DNA from: a candidate division Zixibacteria bacterium SM23_81
GTDB lineage: Bacteria; SM23-81
NCBI GenBank assembly: GCA_001304015.1
Contig: LJUY01000002.1
Span: forward strand, 1-64,000
DNA length: 64,000 nucleotides
Reading direction: 5' to 3'
Positions 58,760-64,000 of this stretch are shown here, in pieces. Numbering within the stretch: the first letter of the stretch is position 1; each line of letters opens with the position of its first letter. The position numbers and the translations under genes are program-made. The notes beneath the pieces were generated by a model. It was not told where the DNA came from, made no database searches, and saw nothing but the letters and a program-made list of their open reading frames with translations.

Positions 58760-60220
58760 CTATCGAGAGATGGTTTCTATCAATTGGCCCTGGTGATCGT
58801 GAATCTCGATAATCAGGGGCATCTCGCCGGGCAGAGAGTGAGTGGCGCAGGCCAAACAGGGATCATAGGCCCGAAATGCCATCTCCACCAAGTTCAGCAA
58901 TCCCTCGCTGACTTTTTTCCCCTTCTTGATGACCCCCTGAGCAGCCTTTTTGAGGGACATGCAGATGGCCGCGTTGTTATTAGTGGTGCCCACGATGAGA
59001 TTGGCCTTCTCGACGATGCCGTTCTGGTCGGTGATGTAATGGTGAATCAAGGTGCCCCGCGGTGCCTCCACCTGCCCCACCCCCTCTGTGGGAGTCTCAG
59101 TGGGGATGGTGCGAACCTCCGGGCTGGTGATCTCCGGATCCTGCACCAGCTCCAACATCCGCTCCGCGGCGTAAACCAATTCAATGACGCGAGCCCAGTG
59201 TGTGGCCAGGGTGGCGTGCACGGGCTTGCCTCCCAAAGTCTCGTAGAAGCGCTCGTATTGCTCCTGAGCCAAGGGGGTGGCCATACCGTCGGCGGCGTTA
59301 AGGCGCGAGAGGGGCGTGGCCTTGTATACGCCGCTATTAGGGCCATCCACGAGTCCTTTCCAGCCTACGTTCTTCAAGTAGGGGAACTTCAGATAGGTCC
59401 AGGGCTCGACGTGCTCCTCCAGATGCTTCAGATAATCGGCGGCATGAAATTTGGCGAACTCCTTTCCTTTCTGGTCCACTACTCGAAGGTCGCCGTCGTA
59501 GAAATTCACGTGATTGTTCTCGTCAACCGTACCAATAGAATAGGTGTGGTGAGCGTATGCGTCGCTGAGAATCAGATCGACGTATCCCTTGTTGGCCAAT
59601 ACGATGTCATCAACGATCTTCAGGGTGAACTTGCCAAACTCCACGGCCGTCTTGGCCACCTCCTCGATCTGCTGGCGCTCCTCCTCGTTGATGCTCTTGC
59701 TGACTCCTCCTGGGAGAGCGCCAACGGGATGGACCGTTCGACCACCCAGCATTTTAATCACTCCGTGTAGGGCATGTCGGGCATTAATCACCTTGAGGCC
59801 GGCCTCGGTGCCCACCTTCTGGATGAGACCCAAAATGTTTCGCTCAGCGGGACTGGCCTCGGGCCCTACCACGAAATCGGGCCCGCTGAGGATGTAAAAA
59901 TGGGTGGCATGATCGGTGACGAAAAAAGCGCTGTACATGAGCTCCCGGAGCTTCTTGGCCACGCTGGGGATCTCAACGTGATAGACGGCGTCGCAAGCCT
60001 TGGCCGAGGCCATGTGATGGGCCTCGGGACAGACGCCGCAAATGCGGGTGGTGATTCGCGGGAGCTCCTCCACGGGATGGCCCTCGCAGAACTTCTCAAA
60101 ACCCCGCAGCTCCGGTACCTGAAAGTACACGTTGGCCACGTCCCCGGCGTCATTCAGAAAGATCTCGATCTTTCCGTGTCCCTCCAAACGCGTGATGGGA
60201 TCGACGGTAATGCGTTTCAT
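58760..60220 (-). CDS. mvhA: Mvh-type (group 3c) [NiFe] hydrogenase large subunit
   Basis: Oxidises H2 for the Hdr complex. 486 residues. The four nickel ligands are intact: [11 protein letters not shown] near 57-67 and DPCLACATH near 455. [16 protein letters not shown] near the start and [12 protein letters not shown] near 372 are typical. It ends with a tail past the last ligand pair ([14 protein letters not shown]), consistent with trimming. It overlaps mvhG by four bases. Confidence 0.96.
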   Translation of the reverse strand: MKRITVDPITRLEGHGKIEIFLNDAGDVANVYFQVPELRGFEKFCEGHPVEELPRITTRICGVCPEAHHMASAKACDAVYHVEIPSVAKKLRELMYSAFFVTDHATHFYILSGPDFVVGPEASPAERNILGLIQKVGTEAGLKVINARHALHGVIKMLGGRTVHPVGALPGGVSKSINEEERQQIEEVAKTAVEFGKFTLKIVDDIVLANKGYVDLILSDAYAHHTYSIGTVDENNHVNFYDGDLRVVDQKGKEFAKFHAADYLKHLEEHVEPWTYLKFPYLKNVGWKGLVDGPNSGVYKATPLSRLNAADGMATPLAQEQYERFYETLGGKPVHATLATHWARVIELVYAAERMLELVQDPEITSPEVRTIPTETPTEGVGQVEAPRGTLIHHYITDQNGIVEKANLIVGTTNNNAAICMSLKKAAQGVIKKGKKVSEGLLNLVEMAFRAYDPCLACATHSLPGEMPLIIEIHDHQGQLIETISR

Positions 60221-61176
60221 TTCATGACTCTCCTGCGCAGGATTGATAAAGGCAGTCCAAAACGATAAAAGTACCCAGCGGGATTGGGAATCTGGTCAAG
60301 GATCCGATTGACCTCTTCCGGGTCTTCGGCATCGATGATGGAGCCCAGGGCGCTGACCATCTTGGCCCCCTGGTCGATGACCTTGGGGGGCGGCCCATAG
60401 CAACCCCGACAGGGCATGTTCACCTGAATGCACTGGGCTCCACAGCCGTTTCTGGTGGCAAATCCAGCACAGAAAATACCCTGTTCCAAAAGACAGGTTT
60501 CCGGCTCCGGAATTACCAGATGGGGCCGAAAGAAAGCCTTAATATGCTTCTCCTGTTTTTCGCGGGGGCACTCATCGCAGACCGTCTTCTGACCTGCACC
60601 CACCACCGATCCCTTCTCGGGGAGCTTGCCCGTCAAAACGGCCTCTAAAACCTCCCAGGTTCTCTCCCCCGTGGGAGGGCAGCCGGGGACGAAATAGTCC
60701 ACCTCCACCGTCTGAGCCAGAGTCTTGACGGTATCGTAAAACTCGGGCAAGGAGAGTTTTCCCTCTGGGACTTTGGTGGACGTTTGGGGCCTGGTTTTCT
60801 CTGGGTTAGCGGTGCTCGGCGTGGTCTGGTAGATCCTCTCGAAAATGCCCTCTCTGTCTGTCATATTGGCCAGCCCCGGGATGCAGCCCTCATGGGCACA
60901 AGAGCCATAGGCCACTAATATTTTACTCTTACGTCGGAGCAACTGGGCTACGTGTTCGTTCTCGGCCGTGCGAATGGCCCCGTTGAAAAGGGTCAGGTCG
61001 ATGCTGCCATCGGGCATGGCCTCCACATCTTTATATTTAAAATCCAAAGCTGCGGGCCAGAAAACGATCTCCGCCCCGGCGGCGAAATCCAAAATCTTGG
61101 CTCCGACGTCCAGCACGGAAATCTCACACCCCCCGCAGCTAGCCGCCCAATAGAGCGCAACCTTTAGCTTTGCCAT
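60217..61176 (-). CDS. mvhG: Mvh-type hydrogenase small subunit
   Basis: 319 residues, with no signal peptide, consistent with a cytosolic enzyme. Cluster cysteines: WAASCGGCEISVLD near 9-22, YGSCAHEGCIPG near 91, VPGCPPTGERTWE near 159, CDECPREK, GFATRNGCGAQC and MPCRGCYGPP. It carries three [4Fe-4S] clusters to MvhD. Confidence 0.95.
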   Translation of the reverse strand: MAKLKVALYWAASCGGCEISVLDVGAKILDFAAGAEIVFWPAALDFKYKDVEAMPDGSIDLTLFNGAIRTAENEHVAQLLRRKSKILVAYGSCAHEGCIPGLANMTDREGIFERIYQTTPSTANPEKTRPQTSTKVPEGKLSLPEFYDTVKTLAQTVEVDYFVPGCPPTGERTWEVLEAVLTGKLPEKGSVVGAGQKTVCDECPREKQEKHIKAFFRPHLVIPEPETCLLEQGIFCAGFATRNGCGAQCIQVNMPCRGCYGPPPKVIDQGAKMVSALGSIIDAEDPEEVNRILDQIPNPAGYFYRFGLPLSILRRRVMK

Positions 61177-61209
61177 CTTTCTTCCTTCTTTTTAGTTGGA
61201 ATTTCGATT

Positions 61210-62886
61210 TTACCTGAGCGTCCCCTGGTATTGAGTCGTGAGCTGCTTTTTGCGCACCTCTGGATTGCTGTAATCGGGCAGGATCATGGGAGCGATGCGA
61301 TCCGTCTTGACGCCCGCTCTGGCCAGCGCCCGATGATATTTCCTGACGTGATCCAGAGTCAGCTTTCCTTTGAGAGATTTCCTTTTGGCATACAGAGTCG
61401 CGTTCAAACCGGCGATTCTCCCGAAAGTGGTCACGTCCAGAAGGGAATTCCCCATCAGTCGATTCTCGCCATGAACACCTCCGGAGACCTCGCCGGCTGC
61501 GAACAGGCCCGGAAGGCTGGTCTCACATCTTTCATTAATCTCCAAACCCCCATTCTGATAGTGCAAGGTGGGATGGACCAACATGGGTTCTTGAGAGATA
61601 TCGATGTCATATCGTCTGAACAAGATGTCTTTGCCGGGAAATTCACTCCGCACCGTGCCGGGACCCCGGAGCATATCGATCATCGGAGAGTCCAACCAGA
61701 CGCCGAACTTGCCAGTGGGAGTGGGCACACCCTTGCCCACATCCGGCGAGCACTCCCTGATGATGGCTGCCGCCTCCACATCCCTTGGCTCCCGCTCATA
61801 GACGAACTGCTCGGCGTCAACGTTCACCAGATTGGCACCAGCTCCACGGAACTTCTCGGTGATCAGCAAGCCCTCCGCTTGCTCCGGAAAAACCGCCCCG
61901 GTAGGGTGATATTGTACGGTGTGTAAAAACTTGAGCTTCACTCCAGCGCGATAGCCTAAAACGAGACCATCGCCCGTGGCACCATAGTGATTGGTGGTCA
62001 TAAAATCCTGAATGTGCAGCCTCCCGGAGCCGCCGGTGGCCAGCACCGTGGCTTTCGCCTTGACCACGAAATACTCCTCGGTCTCCAAGTTATAGAACAA
62101 GGCTCCGGCACATTGCCCCTGATCGGTGAGAATCAGCTCTATCGCTGTGGAAAACTCCAGAACTTTGATATCCGTCGGCCGGTTTTTGACCTCGTCTCGC
62201 AGGGTGCGCATGATCTCTGCGCCGGTGATATCTCCTGCGTAATGCATCCGTTTCCGCGACGTACCTCCACCATGCATGGTTTTCAGCGTGCCGTCTGGGA
62301 GCTTCGAGAACATGGCCCCCAAGTCCTCCAGCCAACCCATCACCTTGGGGGCTTCCAAGACCAGGGTTTTGACCAATTTCGGATCGTTCACGAAGTGCCC
62401 ACCCCCCATGACGTCGAGGTAGTGGTAGTAGGGCGAATCCTTGCCCCGCTTGGTAGCCGCCTGAATGCCTCCCTCGGCCATCATGGTGTTGGCATCTCCA
62501 AGACGCAGCTTGGTGGCCAACAACACTTTGGCTCCGTGTTGCTGTGCCAAAAGGGCCGCCGCAGCGCCCGCGCCACCACCGCCGATAATCAGGATATCGG
62601 TCTGGTAGTCCACCCGAGAGAGGTCTATCTTGTTGGGATCCACTCGGCTCCGCGCCTCCAAGATATCCACCACTTCGTGGGAGATAGCATAGCCTTTGTT
62701 CGGGCCAACCCGGATTTTGCGACGGGAGCCGGATTTGAAATCCGGGTGATACTTCTTCAGAATCTTCTCCCGCTCATCCAAAGGAATGGTGGGGAATTCC
62801 TGGCCCTTCTTTTTTCTCTCCACCCGTGCGGGCCTAGTTTTCTCCACGATCTTGATCAGCTTTTTAAGTTCGGCAGTATAGGGCAT
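61210..62886 (-). CDS. Fumarate-reductase-like flavoprotein (TfrA-type)
   Basis: About 558 residues, soluble, with no signal peptide. FAD-binding ILIIGGGGAGAAAALLAQ near 97; MMAEGGIQAATK, where fumarate reductases carry their covalent FAD His, has no His, so FAD is probably non-covalent. ITEKFRGAGANLVN holds the substrate Arg, and GLFAAGEVSGGVHGENRLMG is the family C-terminal motif. The ATG at 62886 follows GAGGAGGG; the upstream frame adds 11 residues without such a site. No membrane anchor gene is near. Placement with Hdr/Mvh suggests a thiol- or hydrogen-linked fumarate reductase; substrate unproven. Confidence 0.88.
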   Translation of the reverse strand: MPYTAELKKLIKIVEKTRPARVERKKKGQEFPTIPLDEREKILKKYHPDFKSGSRRKIRVGPNKGYAISHEVVDILEARSRVDPNKIDLSRVDYQTDILIIGGGGAGAAAALLAQQHGAKVLLATKLRLGDANTMMAEGGIQAATKRGKDSPYYHYLDVMGGGHFVNDPKLVKTLVLEAPKVMGWLEDLGAMFSKLPDGTLKTMHGGGTSRKRMHYAGDITGAEIMRTLRDEVKNRPTDIKVLEFSTAIELILTDQGQCAGALFYNLETEEYFVVKAKATVLATGGSGRLHIQDFMTTNHYGATGDGLVLGYRAGVKLKFLHTVQYHPTGAVFPEQAEGLLITEKFRGAGANLVNVDAEQFVYEREPRDVEAAAIIRECSPDVGKGVPTPTGKFGVWLDSPMIDMLRGPGTVRSEFPGKDILFRRYDIDISQEPMLVHPTLHYQNGGLEINERCETSLPGLFAAGEVSGGVHGENRLMGNSLLDVTTFGRIAGLNATLYAKRKSLKGKLTLDHVRKYHRALARAGVKTDRIAPMILPDYSNPEVRKKQLTTQYQGTLR

Positions 62887-62915
62887 AACAACCCTCCTCG
62901 GCATAGCCTCTGAGC

Positions 62916-63695
62916 TCACACAAAGCTGTTATCTTCAGGCGTCCAATCCTCCTCGGCCATTATGGGCTCGATCTCTCTCTGTTTATATAGTTCTTTCAGT
63001 GTCTTCTCATCGGCATCCATCAAGGTCTGCAGGGATTGCTCAAATCGGTTTTCCTCGATCTCCCGAATTCTCTCGGCCAGATGTTTTGCTCTGGGAGCGA
63101 GATACTTACCATATAGACGACGGCAGAGAATGGCGAAATTGTATTGCGCCTCCTCCGCGGGGCATCGTGCCGCACAAAGCCCACACATGACGCAATCGAA
63201 GGAAAGTTCTGCCACTCCAGCCACATCCCCTCGAATGGCGCGAGCCACGTATTCCATCACGTCGATATCCATGGGACAGCTCTTGGTGCAGACATTGCAG
63301 CCCACACACTTAAACACCTCGGGGTAGAGTTTGGCCACAACCTCACCGGTGGGAGACAATTTCTCGATATCATATATGGCTTTGTTGGCGGGGAAAAAGG
63401 GTATTTGGGCCAGATACATGTTGGGCTTGACCACCGTCTGGCAGGCCAAACCCACCTCAACGCGGTAGCTATCGGGCATGCGAAACACCGTGCCGCAGGC
63501 TCCGCAGATTCCTCCCCGACAACCACAGCCCCTGACCAGCTGATAGCCCGCATATTCCATGGCTTTTTGAATGGTCAGGCTGTCCGGAACCATATATTTT
63601 TGTCCCATGATGAAGATGGGTACCAAGTTCTTTTTCCCCTCCGATTGCTTGCCAGTCTGCTCAGTCCTCTTTTTCCCTTTTCGCTGAGCCACCAT
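62916..63695 (-). CDS. Iron-sulfur partner of the fumarate-reductase-like flavoprotein
   Basis: 259 residues. A [2Fe-2S] domain (GCGCRGGICGACGTVF near 56-71, then ACQTVV) is followed by two [4Fe-4S] motifs, CVGCNVCTKSCP near 129-140 and CVMCGLCAARCP near 165-176. The layout is that of FrdB/TfrB, without the HdrB-like half fused to TfrB in methanogens; a separate hdrB lies downstream. The ATG at 63695 has AAAAGGAGG upstream and overlaps the mvhD gene by 35 bases. Confidence 0.9.
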   Translation of the reverse strand: MVAQRKGKKRTEQTGKQSEGKKNLVPIFIMGQKYMVPDSLTIQKAMEYAGYQLVRGCGCRGGICGACGTVFRMPDSYRVEVGLACQTVVKPNMYLAQIPFFPANKAIYDIEKLSPTGEVVAKLYPEVFKCVGCNVCTKSCPMDIDVMEYVARAIRGDVAGVAELSFDCVMCGLCAARCPAEEAQYNFAILCRRLYGKYLAPRAKHLAERIREIEENRFEQSLQTLMDADEKTLKELYKQREIEPIMAEEDWTPEDNSFV

Positions 63696-64000
63696 CTTGG
63701 CCTCCTTTTCTCGACCCCAGTTTCAGCGGACCGAGGGCTCTAATCTGCTGTGCAAACTCGTTCATAAGCTCGGCAAACCTCTTCCCCTCCGCGGCGGAAA
63801 TCCATTCCAGCCGAAGCCGTCCATCCTCTAGGCCAAACTGCTTAAGGACCCGCTGAAACAGTTCTATCCTCCGCAAAGTCTTATAATTGCCGTCCTGATA
63901 ATGACAGTCTCCAGGGTGACAACCCCCCACGAAGACCCCATCGGCACCCCGGTCGAAAGCCCACAGAATGTGCTCTGGATCCAGCCGACTGGAGCACATG
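63661..64000 (-). CDS. mvhD: MvhD-like electron-transfer subunit, copy 2 (cut by window edge)
   Basis: Only the C-terminal part is present; the gene runs off the right edge. MCSSRLDPEHILWAFDRG, VGGCHPGDCHYQDGNYK and RLRLEWISAAEGKRF match the second half of MvhD more closely than copy 1 does. The Met at the edge is internal, equivalent to the MCSGR-type segment of full-length proteins. It ends in a charged tail and overlaps the next gene. Two mvhD copies may give separate links to HdrA or to the fumarate-reductase-like pair. Confidence 0.9.
   Translation of the reverse strand, partial: MCSSRLDPEHILWAFDRGADGVFVGGCHPGDCHYQDGNYKTLRRIELFQRVLKQFGLEDGRLRLEWISAAEGKRFAELMNEFAQQIRALGPLKLGSRKGGQDGGSAKREKED

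Overview
The window reads as the chromosome of an anaerobic, hydrogen-metabolising bacterium. Bacterial identity comes from the ffh-rpsP-khpA-rimM-trmD-rplS-rnhB block and the non-mevalonate isoprenoid genes ispG and dxr. The energy genes resemble those of thermophilic archaea and methanogens: a group 4 membrane-bound [NiFe] hydrogenase with Mrp antiporter subunits, an Mbx/Mbs-like sister complex without nickel ligands, and a soluble Mvh-Hdr hydrogenase. No quinone-linked respiratory complex, rRNA, tRNA or CRISPR array is visible. Such gene sets occur in anaerobic lineages such as Desulfobacterota and several uncultured phyla; the sequence alone does not let me name the taxon.

Layout. 1-6.1 kb: glycerate kinase, a GT4 glycosyltransferase, ispG, a small lipoprotein, and repeat-rich spacers with a frameshifted GIY-YIG gene. 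6.2-13.4 kb (minus strand): a cassette of glycosyltransferase, a 45-residue peptide missed by length-limited gene callers, a PqqD-like protein, a B12-type radical SAM enzyme, a degenerate M50-like membrane protein, an M1-type metalloprotease with a barrel-like C-terminus, and yraN. It looks like an undescribed RiPP-type (ribosomally made, enzymatically modified peptide) locus. It lies between rnhB and yraN, which are neighbours in many bacteria. 13.7-19.0 kb: the translation/SRP operon, with ribosomal protein S16 carrying a long repeat tail. 19.2-20.3 kb: dxr.

20.7-35.1 kb (minus strand): one operon from a consensus sigma-70-type promoter (35098-35126) to an intrinsic terminator (20672-20697). 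In transcription order it encodes HydB-like and HydG-like proteins, a cofactor-poor molybdopterin-fold subunit, a four-cluster ferredoxin, NuoH/B/C/D-like hydrogenase core subunits with intact nickel ligands, antiporter subunits, a NuoI/HycF-like ferredoxin and a maturation protease. 35.1-46.2 kb (minus strand): an Mbx/Mbs-like operon whose NuoD homologue has lost the nickel cysteines and whose last gene fuses a NuoI-type ferredoxin to a GltD/NfnB-type NADPH flavoprotein. 46.2-47.2 kb holds only eroded coding remnants.

47.2-64.0 kb (minus strand): hypF-C-D-B-A-E, hdrB, hdrC, a hydrogenase protease, mvhD, a double-length hdrA, mvhA, mvhG, a fumarate-reductase-like flavoprotein, its iron-sulfur partner, and a second mvhD cut by the window edge. 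The maturation genes serve both hydrogenases. The inferred logic is H2, ferredoxin, NAD(P)H and an unknown thiol or fumarate-type acceptor exchanged through flavin bifurcation (Hdr) and ion-pumping membrane complexes (Mbh and Mbx types). Several families of short palindromic or degenerate repeats lie in the spacers.
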